This document shows positions 11,601 through 20,235 of a stretch of 64,000 bases of DNA, in pieces. Every line of letters begins with the position of its first letter. Position 1 is the stretch's first letter. The DNA comes from Liolophura sinensis (taxonomy: Eukaryota > Mollusca > Polyplacophora > Chitonida > Chitonidae), in assembly GCF_032854445.1 (NCBI RefSeq), contig NC_088296.1, positions 15,921,485 through 15,985,484 on the forward strand, written 5' to 3'. The notes below the pieces were generated by a model, which was not told the DNA's origin, made no database searches, and saw only the letters and a list, made by a program, of their open reading frames with translations. A program made the translations under genes and the position numbers.

Positions 11601-14544
11601 AGGTCTTAATCTGCTTCTGAAAATGCCTTTTTACATACCACCGTAAATCACGTAGAGTTTAGCCGATAATTTTAAATTGTGTATCCCATGATTCCTTGTG
11701 TCCAGTTGTGATTTGGTAATTTGGCACAAGAAAAGGAAGTGGTGGGGGGTGGGGGGGGGGGGGCAGTGAGGGACTGCTTGTTCACAAGATTGTACATACC
11801 TGGGACAAGATCAATAAATCTGCTCGCGCTTCACTGAATATGCAACTGTTAGCTCCAGAAGAATCGCTACACAGCTACTGCCAGAATGCACTTCCCAGGT
11901 ATGATGTGCTGAGTGATAAATGTGTGTACAGTCTAAAGTAGATAAATACCCAATTGTGTTTTAAAAGCTAATTAACAAATATAAATACAACGATTCACTG
12001 CTCCGGCTTACCGCAGTTGGGTTCAGCTTTACAGGTTTGCCCTTATTGGAGTAAGAAAACCCATTTTCATGTAGTTTGCTGTTGTCAGAACTTGTGGTCA
12101 CACCTTACCAACTAACAATTGCTTGCATTATAAGGAAATTTGGCGGGAAGCAGGTGCTAACAATTGCATGCATTACATGGAAATTTGAGGGGAAGAGGCA
12201 CCAGACTGAATGTATAACCTATTGAGTATGCAAATGTAAACAGCTGAGTTGTATTGATATCATGTCTAATCCCAGCCTTCCACACAGCTCTGGGTATAGT
12301 CTTTGAAGTTTCAACATTGTTAAGGAGGCCTGTCAATCACAGCAGAGACCCGATACGACCACCTGATGTGTTGGCAGTTGTGTTTAATTCTACTCTCTGT
12401 AAATGGGCTACATGTGTCGGGTAAACCACTGAAATACATCACTACATGGCTTTGCTGAAATGGTTTAGTAGCAAAGTCAAAAGTGGCCTCCCGCAAATTA
12501 CTGTAGAGGCATTTTGCTGAGTATGTGGCTGTATGTAAATGACCTTCTGTCTGCTAGTCTAGATTGGGCAGGAGATTTCACGCCTGGGGAGTTTACCCCA
12601 TGTGGCGAGAGCCAGCAGCCAGACCGTCACTGGGGATTACGGCACATCTGGGGACTGATCAGTCTCCACTGTCATCTCCTCCGGCAACTCAAATGGGCGA
12701 AGCTTTATGGCCAAACATTTTCGGCTAAACTTTACGTGATTTACAGTACATGTAATCTTGAAGAAGAATACTGTAAAGGTTAATTCTTCAACCTCTTTAA
12801 CTGCACCTGCAAGGAGTATTTTGAAACCTTCTGAGAGGAGTATGGGGTGTAGAGAAGGAGATTGCACAGTTTTATGAAGTGTGCATCTTACTGACAAAGC
12901 CAGATCATTTGAGCGTCATTTTCATTATAATTGCATGCATAAATTCCACTTAGCAAAAAAGTGCTTTAGAGGTTGAAAAGGTTGAAGATTTACAGTACAT
13001 GTATGTACAGTGTAGTGTAATGAAGAATGTGACTATTGTGTTTTCAGCTCAGCCTAGAGAACAAGCGGCTGAAGGATGAGCTTGTGGATTTGAGAGTAAA
13101 CCGTGGCAGCATCCTGGAGGAGGATTTGGTGTTAGAGAGTATAGAGGCTTCCTTCAGGCAGTTCCATTCTTTCTTAGATCTGCTCCGCGATGCTGGGTAA
13201 GCTTTTGTGCTTAAGTCCTAGTAATTAGGTTTTTAGGTCAGCAATTTTTTTTTCTTTTTTTGCCGTCGTGAATTGAATGGAACGGTAGTTTCTCCTTTTT
13301 TGCTGTTCCTCCCCTCTCCTTGAAGAAAAAAAATGATGTGGTAAAACATGACCAGGTTGCATATTTTGAGTAATTCTGCAAGTTGTATTCGTGTTAAAAA
13401 CGTATTTTGAAGTTTCTTATGAGGGTAAGATGGTAGCCTACTGGAAAATGTAAGTTTCACCACTAAATGATGGTAGTATTTTATGAAAACTATATGCATC
13501 TGAAAATGCAACTTTTGGTGCGAAATTTGAGGTCATTTTATACCATGTATCTAATACAACAAAAATGAAGCACATATTTACATGTATTCCTGACATAAAC
13601 TTTATTCAACTTTTTTTTTTTGTTCACTCAGCTTGGGTCAGCTCATCACAATGGCAGGATTGGATCAGGGCTCCATGCCATTTGGCCAAGGCTCTACATC
13701 ATTTGGTCAAAGGCCAGAGGGCAAGTTCAACTCTAAATCCAGTCTCCATGGCAACAAGGCCATGAACAAGCCAATCCTTAATCCTTCAGCAAGCCATCCA
13801 GTGAAGACAAAAGCTCAGAACCTGTTTGCAGGAGATATAAATTCGGCTCCTCAAGTGTCCACTTCCTACGGCTCTTATGAAGAAGGTCAGGCAATCACTT
13901 TCGGTCCCCATGGCAACAGTGGCCTTGGTAACAGAGTAAATGTTGCCAGCAGCATGGAGGATTTTCCAGATCCGGCCATGTCGGGAGTGGAAGAGAGTTA
14001 TGGGAGAAATCTACGGGAGATGAAAGTGGATGATTTGTATGAGAAACTGGTACAGGACACCAGAGAGGTTTTGAACACGGACTGGGAGTCCAAAATGGCG
14101 GAGGCCCAGAGTGGAGGCAAAACTAAACCATCCAAAGCAGGGGGACCTCTAAAAGAGGTGAGTGAAAAAAGCGTTAAAAGTGATGATGGAGCAAAGACAA
14201 CACCAGTCCTGAGAGAACCGGAGTTACCTTTGGGCTCTGTAAGAGGAGAGGACATTCATGATGTGGCAGACCTTGAATCCATGGACGGAGGCCGTGGAAC
14301 GAAGGGCGACAACTCTGCTGGCAGTAATAACCCTGGTGTGAGAAGAGAGGCAGGGCAGGAAATAGAAGCTAAGGACAGAAATGTTGATACCCCGGATCCG
14401 AAGTCTGGGCACAGCGAAGCAAACTACAGCATGGACGGCTTTGAAGAGTCCTATTTGAGTGAGAGAGGGGAGGTAATCCAAGACATTGATCTTTTAGGAT
14501 CTCCGTCTCCTCCGCTTCAAAACAGTGATGATGATGATTTCTAA
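2833..14544 (+). CDS. Coiled-coil protein gene, 3' portion (7 exons; 5' end outside window)
   Basis: Seven exons join in phase: 2833-2897, 3890-4009, 4217-4344, 5111-5318, 10998-11075, 13048-13196 and 13632-14544, giving about 552 residues and a TAA stop. The first visible exon starts with a split codon, so at least one upstream exon is missing. The order seen is: a short helical start, a basic stretch (KRRTKTLNISFGRKTTIR), a Ser/Thr/Arg-rich segment, an acidic linker (SVIVGHEDSNEGDTFGELGK), a two-exon coiled coil (VELEQLRRLLKEETDARKEA then LSLENKRLKDELVDLRVN), a hydrophobic helix (FRQFHSFLDLLRDAGLGQLI) and a long low-complexity acidic tail ending SDDDDF. No enzymatic motif, signal peptide or membrane segment is visible. 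The architecture is reminiscent of centrosomal or cytoskeletal coiled-coil proteins, which is inference only; I cannot name the family. Confidence 0.8.
3357..3570 (+). mobile_element. SINE-A, internally deleted
   Basis: Complete head (GGGGCCACTGTGGCTCAGTT), about 85 bp missing from the body, long AAATAAAT tail. Confidence 0.92.
3890..4009 (+). CDS. Coiled-coil gene, basic exon
   Basis: Acceptor TTTATTTAG and donor GTATGT bound exactly 40 codons, phase 0 on both sides. It encodes a Lys/Arg-rich segment containing KRRTKTLNISFGRKTTIR, plausible as a nuclear-localisation or nucleic acid/microtubule-binding patch. Confidence 0.65.
4217..4344 (+). CDS. Coiled-coil gene, exon with non-canonical GC donor
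   Basis: Acceptor CCTGTTTCAG; 128 nt ending in phase 2 at CACAG followed by GCAAGA. No GT donor nearby keeps the frame: the closest (after TTCG at about 4356) ends in phase 0, which does not match the next exon. A GC-AG intron is therefore the best model. The product is Arg/Ser/Thr-rich (STARRRTKSAGSANG). Confidence 0.65.
4461..4664 (+). mobile_element. Dispersed repeat R2, copy 1
   Basis: About 200 bp (CCATAAATCAAGTAGAGTTT to CACATGGAGTAAGCTTCCCA) matching 12580-12752 in reverse complement. This copy has an extra tandem copy of AAATTTCTGGCC-RTAAAGTTTAG. It lies in the GC-AG intron. Confidence 0.65.
5111..5318 (+). CDS. Coiled-coil gene, acidic linker exon
   Basis: Acceptor CTCATTTCAG and donor GTGAGC bound 208 nt that enter in phase 2 (completing Arg from AG+A) and end in phase 0. 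It encodes a Pro/Ser-rich then acidic segment (FPPELDPRSPSMYDPSNG, then EDSNEGDTFGELGKLDLEES). Confidence 0.75.
5600..5633. repeat. TA/TACA dinucleotide tract
   Basis: ATATATATACATATATATAT-type simple repeat in the large intron. Confidence 0.85.
6091..8416. repeat. 53-bp minisatellite, about 44 copies
   Basis: Units of 53 bp (GATATGAACTGCGCAGATAG plus CATGTGGGCTGTTCAGCGGT plus GGGAAGGAGTGGG). It occupies about 2.3 kb of the intron between the 5318 and 10998 exon borders. Variant units recur at fixed distances, showing block duplications (see findings). Confidence 0.95.
8850..8989 (+). mobile_element. SINE-A, 3' half
   Basis: From GGTCTGCCAGCAACCTGTGG to the AAATAAATAAAAA tail. Confidence 0.9.
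9491..9522. repeat. 9-bp repeat GATGATACT
   Basis: Three and a half perfect copies. Confidence 0.85.
9550..10087 (-). pseudogene. Decayed MULE-type transposase C-terminal fragment
   Basis: On the minus strand two overlapping frames (10087-9857 and 9929-9564) give pieces that together look like the end of an invertebrate MULE transposase: VWLQALAEILQTLPQL, then ETWIEGAF, WNNYNKNGPRTTNHLEG (the family's N-R-T-N-x-x-E-G-type signature) and a basic tail LKRRKYRKLDARL. A frameshift near 9900 separates them and the catalytic DDE part is absent, so it is inactive. It lies in the large intron of the coiled-coil gene, antisense to it. Confidence 0.6.
10415..10735 (-). pseudogene. Unrecognised coding-like fragment with 3' splice-site-like start
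   Basis: Reading leftward from TTCTCTCTTAG (about 10738) the minus strand is open to a stop near 10415 and encodes a composition-normal peptide (KAWLPKFPIFVELNCPDKN, ALSPYMFKGVENMVKG, STHHQYSKNAKWTLRS, INFAVFDEMVKSRVRRANFR). I do not recognise it. It could be a further piece of the neighbouring transposon on the same strand, or a lost host exon. No donor or downstream exon was found. Confidence 0.35.
10998..11075 (+). CDS. Coiled-coil gene, first coiled-coil exon
   Basis: Acceptor GTGTGTTTTAG and donor GTAAGA bound 26 codons in phase 0. The product VELEQLRRLLKEETDARKEA and on has leucines at heptad positions. The intron upstream (5319-10997) is the largest in the visible gene. Confidence 0.7.
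11222..11586 (+). mobile_element. SINE-B, full length
   Basis: tRNA-like head (ACAGTTGGTAGAGCGTCCGC and GGGTCAATCCTGGG), body AAGTTGTAACTTCCTCGCTT ... GTTGTCATATGACTGAAAAA, ending in (CACT)n. A second tRNA-derived family, distinct from SINE-A. Confidence 0.9.
11640..11672 (+). mobile_element. Dispersed repeat R2, terminal fragment
   Basis: CCGTAAATCACGTAGAGTTT AGCCG matches the terminus of the R2 copies. Confidence 0.5.
12580..12752 (-). mobile_element. Dispersed repeat R2, copy 2 (inverted)
   Basis: Reverse complement shares ACTGTAAATCACGTAAAGTT, GGAGACTGATCAGTCCCCAG, ATGTGCCGTAATCCCCAGTG and CACATGGGGTAAACTCCCCA with copy 1. A third short end copy is at 11640-11672. Confidence 0.65.
12769..12997 (+). 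mobile_element. MITE family M1, copy 2 (best termini)
   Basis: 229 bp from TACTGTAAAG...TCTTCAACCTCTTTAAC to GTTGAAAAGGTTGAAG ATTTACAGTA. Termini are imperfect inverted repeats beginning CTGTAAA and flanked by TA, as for Tc1/mariner-type non-autonomous elements. It sits 50 bp before the acceptor of the coiled-coil gene exon at 13048. Confidence 0.65.
13048..13196 (+). CDS. Coiled-coil gene, second coiled-coil exon
   Basis: Acceptor TTGTGTTTTCAG and donor GTAAGC bound 149 nt, phase 0 to phase 2. The product continues the heptads (LSLENKRLKDELVDLRVN) and ends in an amphipathic helix SFRQFHSFLDLLRDAG that continues across the next junction. Confidence 0.75.
13632..14544 (+). CDS. Coiled-coil gene, terminal coding exon
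   Basis: Acceptor GTTCACTCAG; one base completes Gly, followed by 303 codons and TAA. The start LGQLITMAGLDQGSMPFGQG is followed by a disordered, charged tail rich in Ser, Gly, Asp and Glu (for example DDLYEKLVQDTREVLNTDWE, which may form a helix) ending in SDDDDF. This is the longest open stretch of the gene and its codon use looks protein-coding. Confidence 0.85.
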
Positions 14545-14818
14545 TGTAAAAAGATTCCAGTCCAGTGGAGAAAATACCTGTCTTTCTTTCGAAAAGTTAA
14601 GGATTGCTAGTGAGGTAAATATATTTAATTTCAAGACACAGTTTGGTTCGATATGGTAATCTCTTCTTGACAAGAGAAACACAAAACAAATCTCTTACAG
14701 GCATGTTTGTTGCAAGCACATTCATCTCGAGAAAGTTTTGGCATATCTGATATCCAATCAAATACATGTCAGTGATAAGAATCATTTGTTAATTTATGTT
14801 CAGAGCATCCTGAAAATT

Positions 14819-14997
14819 TCAGGGGCCTGCGTGGCCCCATTGGGGCGTATTGCCCCAGATGCTTTTCACCAATGGGGTCGCTGTGAGTAAAGTCCAGCTT
14901 ATGCTGGCTTCCTCTCCAGACATACGTGGGAAGGTATGGCAGCAACCTGTGGATGGTTGTGAGTTTCCTCTAGACTCTGCACGCTTTCTGCACGTTT
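14819..14997 (+). mobile_element. SINE-A, 3'-truncated
   Basis: Head present but diverged; stops before the CATAATGCTGG block and tail. Within the likely 3' UTR. Confidence 0.85.
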
Positions 14998-15670
14998 TGG
15001 TAGGTATACATTTCATGCAGTATATTTAAGAGCTGGACCAAAAGGACAAATGTGAAACCGAAGTGGTTGACTCTAATAAGCTTGGTAAATATTTTGCACA
15101 GCTTTTACCAACATCCTTTGTGATAAATGGCTACAGCTGTACAGTTGTTATTCCTTGAGAGTAGTGTTTTTTGCATGAATTGGTGAATGTAACTGCTTTC
15201 TGACGACCTGAGGAATAGCAGTTAAAACATCATATCAAACCATTCCAAGAGCAGTTGTGATGACCTCATGGCCCCATCTGCATACGCATGTTTTCATAGT
15301 ACACCAAAGATCATACTTCACTGCAAATTTTCATTCATGTCCAGCAGTTTTGTTTTTTATCATGTAAATGTATATTTTCAGTTTTAATAATTTACTGTAC
15401 TCTCAAAGTTTAATGGAAAAATTGATTTGCATAAAACATTTGTTCATATATTTGTTTGTTTGAGTATATTCATTTCCAAGCCGTTTATTTCTAGACTGAG
15501 GATTTCTAGAAACATGTAGCACATGTATTAAACATATCCTGAAATTTAGTAGAAAGACAAAGATAAATTTTTATTATTATTATTATGATTATGGTTGTTT
15601 ATGTACGAGTATGTCTTAATTGTACAAGTGCTGTTTAGGATATTTCAGGTGTGCTTTTCAAAATGACTAA

Positions 15671-15767
15671 CTGTATTGATGATAGCTGTATTGGTGATTG
15701 ATGATAGCTGTATTGATGGTAGCTGTATTGATGATTGATGATAGCTGTATTGACGATAGCTGTATTT
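15671..15767. repeat. Short TAGCTGTATTGATGA repeat
   Basis: Five TAGCTGTATT motifs separated by GATGATTGATGA-like spacers. Confidence 0.8.
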
Positions 15768-15934
15768 TCTTAGAGTGTTGCTGTGAAAATAGGTGCATAA
15801 TTATAAGGCTGTGAGTGTCTGCAAATATAAATGTGGTTGAATAGACACGAAATTAATGTGTTTAAACAAATAACGGATGGAATGTAAAACAGTCACTCAC
15901 TGATTATCTGTGTGTTACAGGACATTAAGCAGTG

Positions 15935-16136
15935 TACCTGTATTTTTGTCAATCTTTTCGCATGTTGCAAGGTATTTATTCAAGCATATTTTGAAGGTAT
16001 TATTCTGTTTAGATTGATAAAAGTATACTTTTTACAAAGCCCTGAAACCGATCAAAGTCCAACCAATGCAGTTTTAAAAATGTGCATGAATTGCAATGAA
16101 AATTACTCCTTCATATGCGAAAAGGTTAAAGACTTG
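15935..16136 (+). mobile_element. MITE family M1, copy 3
   Basis: Left end TACCTGTATTTTTGTCAATC, right end CGAAAAGGTTAAAGACTT. Inverted relative to copy 1, with about 70% visual identity over alignable parts. No coding capacity. Confidence 0.55.
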
Positions 16137-16732
16137 TTTCCTCAGTGTGTATCAAGTTTTTATGGTGCAAAAAAAAAGATGGAAATCATTATGATGCTTT
16201 TTGGTGTGATCTTTTGACAAATTGACAAAATTTTACGAAGTCAGAGCCAACTACAGATGTCTTAGAGGCCTCCAGATTACAACATACACAAACTAGTACA
16301 TTGTAAATGTAGCTTAAATACTTTTAAAATTCTTTATATTTCTTATATTCTTTTTTTAAAACATGTATATTTATATTATTAGCAGTATTATTATATACTA
16401 GTACATGTGAATTGTATGTTTGCATAATACTTTATTAATTACCATGTATGTTTTTCTTCACTCTGTGTGACTACTGACTAGAGAAATCAAACCTCAGTTA
16501 CAAAAGTTTCTACATTAGCTTTGTTTATTGTTCACAAGACTGAAAAAAGGCTGGAAATTTTTAACAATCCTTATTTTATGGTTATTGTTTGTATTTTTAA
16601 CCTGATCAAGCCTGCAGTGCTTTATGTTGTGTGTCATTTCAAAATACATATTTCTGTATTACATTTCACATATGAAATATTTACTCAGACATGACAGGTG
16701 CCCCTGAACATGGATTCCTCAAGGACATTTCT

Positions 16733-16884
16733 GACTTGCCCTACATATTCTACCTTTTCCACTGCCTGTGCAACCAATATTATGAAATATTCTGAGAGAA
16801 CTATAGGGTGGTGAGAAATAATTTGAACAGTAAAATAATTTCTCTGAAAAAAGTGGTTTAGCGGTTAAAAATGTTTGAAGTCAG
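16733..16884 (+). mobile_element. MITE family M1, copy 4 (shortened)
   Basis: Shares TACCTTTTCCACTGCCTGTG CAACCAATATTATGAA and TCTGAGAGAACTATAGGGTG with copies 2 and 5; right end GCGGTTAAAAATGTTTGAAG. The middle is deleted. Confidence 0.55.
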
Positions 16885-17410
16885 AAAGTTATTCATCTTC
16901 ACAATGGTGGGTTTTTCATTATGTTTTCATATTGAAATTCATAACTTTAATGAGGTTAGTCAAAATTTTAAATTTCCGATTTTCACTTAAGTCAAAACTC
17001 ACTGTGGAATCAGCCCCAGGGTCATCATCTTCAAAGGTGTTCTAGATTGTAAACTAACATTCCAGCATAAGGGGAATGACTTACAAATAATGCACATGCT
17101 GGGTAAGTTTTGAAGAGCAGGTACCCTTGCTGCCAAGCATGGTGGTCAGGTCATTATGAGCACAAGTATTACAGTTGTAAACAGTTGCATTCCTTGTACA
17201 TGGTCTTGTATATATTTGGATATTAACTTTTAATGAACTGAATAAATGTTAGAAATTCATCACTTATGACATTTGCGTTTGCGTTTATCATAACAGAGCA
17301 GAGAACCAGGCCTTGTGTCACTAGTAAAAGATATGTATTGTAAAAAGAACTACAAAAGAATGGATGGACAAAGAGTCTGGGCCACCAGGGTGGGGAAGGG
17401 ATGTGATTCT

Positions 17411-17541
17411 GGGCCTGGTTTCTTAAAGGGGTCGTAACGTTACGCCGGCCTAATCACAGTGACGTCACCTACTGACGGCACACGGTGCCTTTGTATTTGC
17501 GACCAGAGTAACATCACGATTGTTTTGAGAAACCGCCCCTG
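17411..17541. mobile_element. Small TIR element (about 131 bp)
   Basis: Left end GGGCCTGGTTTCTTAAAGGG and right end (reverse complement) CAGGGGCGGTTTCTCAAAAC are imperfect inverted repeats of about 25 bp. GTGACGTCAC, a perfect CRE-type palindrome, lies inside at about 17459. Confidence 0.6.
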
Positions 17542-18338
17542 TAACACTGATGATATAAATGGTCACATTTTCACTTTTTCCAATACAAAACAGCGTGATT
17601 TTAGTTCATTCTTAAGTTAAATACCGGACTTTAACTGCTAGTTCAATATTAAGTATCAAGTCCAGCGCAAAAATTACTAAAATTTAAGAGTACACTTAAG
17701 AGTTATACAGAAAAGCTTCCAAACGTGTAAACAACGTAAATGAGAGTTATCTCCCCCTTTTATACGCAACGAAAGGCGAACATGGGATGTTTGGAACGCA
17801 ATTCTGGTCATGGTTGAATTGACGAGAATTGACGGTATTTCTTAAATATTTTGAGTGCACTCTTACTTTAACTTGGAGCCAGTCGCACATGTGCACCTAC
17901 ACTTCAAGGCCAAGCAATCAGACTGGCTAAATTACTTTGCTGAACGACTACGTGCACCTTGTCTGGATTTCTGAACAACAACAACACCATACTATATCGC
18001 GGTGGCCATGGTTGCGTTGCTACAGCATACATTGTTAAATGACAAAAGCATACAGTAATACACAGCCTCAGTCAAGCTGTCTCATATGATATCAAATGAC
18101 ATCTTTTATCGGCTAATTCGGGAAACTAATAGGATTGTCATAGTCGAATGCACAGAGTAATTACCGTAGCCTAGGCCTACAGTGTTAGTTCGAGAGTTCG
18201 AGAACTGATTCATTTGACATCAGTATAAAAGTTAGCTTTCTAATTTTAGCTCTCCGTCTGTCAGAATATAAAAAAGAGTTGTATTTCTGTATCTGTTGCA
18301 GGCCCTTTTATCTAGTTGTTACACTGAACAGCATAGCA

Positions 18339-18569
18339 TAATAAATAAGCTACGTAACACCGAAGAAATTCATGTTAACAATCTCATTATTTTTCGACTT
18401 CATTTAACAGTAGGCCTAAGTCATCCTCAGGAGAAATGTCACAATTCTCCTGAGGATGACTTAATTAATTAAAGTCAAAGTAATGAGATCGTCAAAATGA
18501 ATTTCTTCAGAGATGTTGCTTATTTATTGAAGGCCTCTACTGCCCCACAGCTCAGCTTGTTATATATAC

Positions 18570-18614
<45 letters not shown>

Positions 18615-18671
18615 TATATATATATATAACAAGCTGAGCTGTGAGGGAGTAGAGGCTTTCAATAAATAAGC
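18339..18671. mobile_element. Double foldback (two adjoining hairpins)
   Basis: Hairpin 1: arms 18339-18435 and 18445-18529 with a 9-nt loop; the inner part CATCCTCAGGAGAA is perfectly paired. Hairpin 2: arms 18518-18571 and 18622-18671 around a TA tract. The shared outer sequence is CAATAAATAAGC/GCTTATTTATTG. No ORF. Likely a non-autonomous foldback or MITE insertion. Confidence 0.75.
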
Positions 18672-19797
18672 ATTTAACCCATTTATGTGATTAAACCCAT
18701 TTATGTGATTAAACCCACAGCCTTTGCCTTATTTAAAGCACATCCAAGCACTTTACTCACCTTTGGCAGTAGCAAGCAGATGACAAGGTGAAAGATAATA
18801 TATATGAAGTCTAAGGAAATGAATAACAAATGGACGATATTCTAAGAAATACACCTGATAATAACCAGTGTGTTTAGGGGTTTAACACGCTCAATGTTTG
18901 TGTTCTCAGGGTTCAAAGATAAGAGGTTACACAACAGGCACGAAGTATCGAAAGCTCATTCTACTCCAAATCTAAAGAAAAGGTGAAAACAGCATCTTTT
19001 CTGCAATTTTTCTCTTTCACCTCTCCTTTAATTAAATTAATTTAGAGCCTGAACTATTTGTGTTTTTTAAGTTGGGACCAATGATCTATTTGACACTCAA
19101 TTTGGCTTCTTGGGATTTGGAATTAATAAGATAACATCACGTTTTTGAGGAGCCAAAAATGAAATGTTGGAGTATTTATTACCTAAAATGCTATTATTTT
19201 GAGCACTGAGCTTTAAACCAATGTACATTACGCTGAGCCACTATACATGTAGTTGACATAGACTTTTCAAAACGGTTAAAAAAGTGTGCACCAGTAGTTT
19301 GGCCTTTATGTGATATACATGTAGTATGAAATAATTACAAATGATTTATTTAATTTAATTTAAATACAAATTTCCAGGGTGAAACATTTTTCAAGAGAAT
19401 CCATAAGAAACCAGGGCAGCATGTAAACAATTATTTTTTAAATGTCTATCCCACAGATTTTGGGGAAAAAATCAATCAGTGCAAATCCAATTTAATTTTT
19501 GCTGTTATTTTGGAATAGCCCTCATATTTTCCTTTCACAAAATATCAGTCTTGCCTGTGCAGGTGAAACCATTTGAAATCGTTAAGTTCCTAGAATTTAT
19601 AGAACATGTGCCATTATAACATTTTCAAACTTTAGAATCACTAGACACTGTGTAAATAGTAAAGTTAAAATATTTTGTTTTTTAAAGGCAGTAATTTGAG
19701 CCGTTCATGGTAAAGAATTTGATTTGATACACCCTCTTAAAATTCCACATGTCGAGTTGGTGTCGTATATATAATATAAGTCCACGTCTTAAAAAGG

Positions 19798-19970
19798 ATA
19801 CAGAATCCATTCTGATTGGCTGGCGTGAGAGATTGACAAGTCCAGGCTATACTTTGCCTTTAAAAGCTGAATTTTATTCATGACACATTTGTTCAGGCAT
19901 AACAAAGGCCACAAGATTTAACCCAGTTATACTGATCTCCTCTGTCAGCCAATCAGCATTGATTCTGTAT
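19798..19970. mobile_element. Small TIR element upstream of METTL24-like gene
   Basis: 173 bp with about 28-bp inverted ends: ATACAGAATCCATTCTGATT GGCTGGC and, inverted at 19970, ATACAGAATCAATGCTGATT GGCTGAC. TA flanks CAGAATC on both sides, a Tc1/mariner-like target duplication. Confidence 0.75.
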
Positions 19971-20079
19971 TGCTTTCAAATTTCAAGTTCCCTTGCAGCA
20001 TATATATATAATAGGCTGATAACTTCAGATTTTGCTCTCCTCAAGGCTATTGTTCCTGTACTAAAGTATGACATGAAGG

Positions 20080-20235
20080 ATGCTCCACATACCCTTCCGC
20101 CGACGCAACTACAAGATCTTCCTAGTAGTTTTGTGTTTTGGGGTATTCTTGCTGTGGCAACTGCTAACAGTACAACCTGTCCCACCCAAACGGCACTATG
20201 TTGGCAGGCTGGATACGCTGTATCCAACAGTCAAG
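20080..20235 (+). CDS. METTL24-like gene, exon 1 (signal anchor)
   Basis: ATG followed by 52 codons to the donor TCAAG|GTATGC, phase 0. It carries the cytosolic RRR and the single membrane segment, then a short proline-rich stem. Another ATG at 20074 is in a different frame and does not encode the anchor. Confidence 0.8.

Larger units (their letters stand above)
14545..17262 (+). other. Probable long 3' UTR of the coiled-coil gene
   Basis: No coding sequence is seen after the stop. AT-rich DNA contains a truncated SINE (14819-14997), a short TAGCTGTATTGATGA repeat (15671-15767) and two MITE copies. A strong AATAAA-type signal (CTGAATAAATGTTAG) lies near 17240. The true polyadenylation site cannot be read from sequence alone; an earlier end is equally possible. 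Confidence 0.35.
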
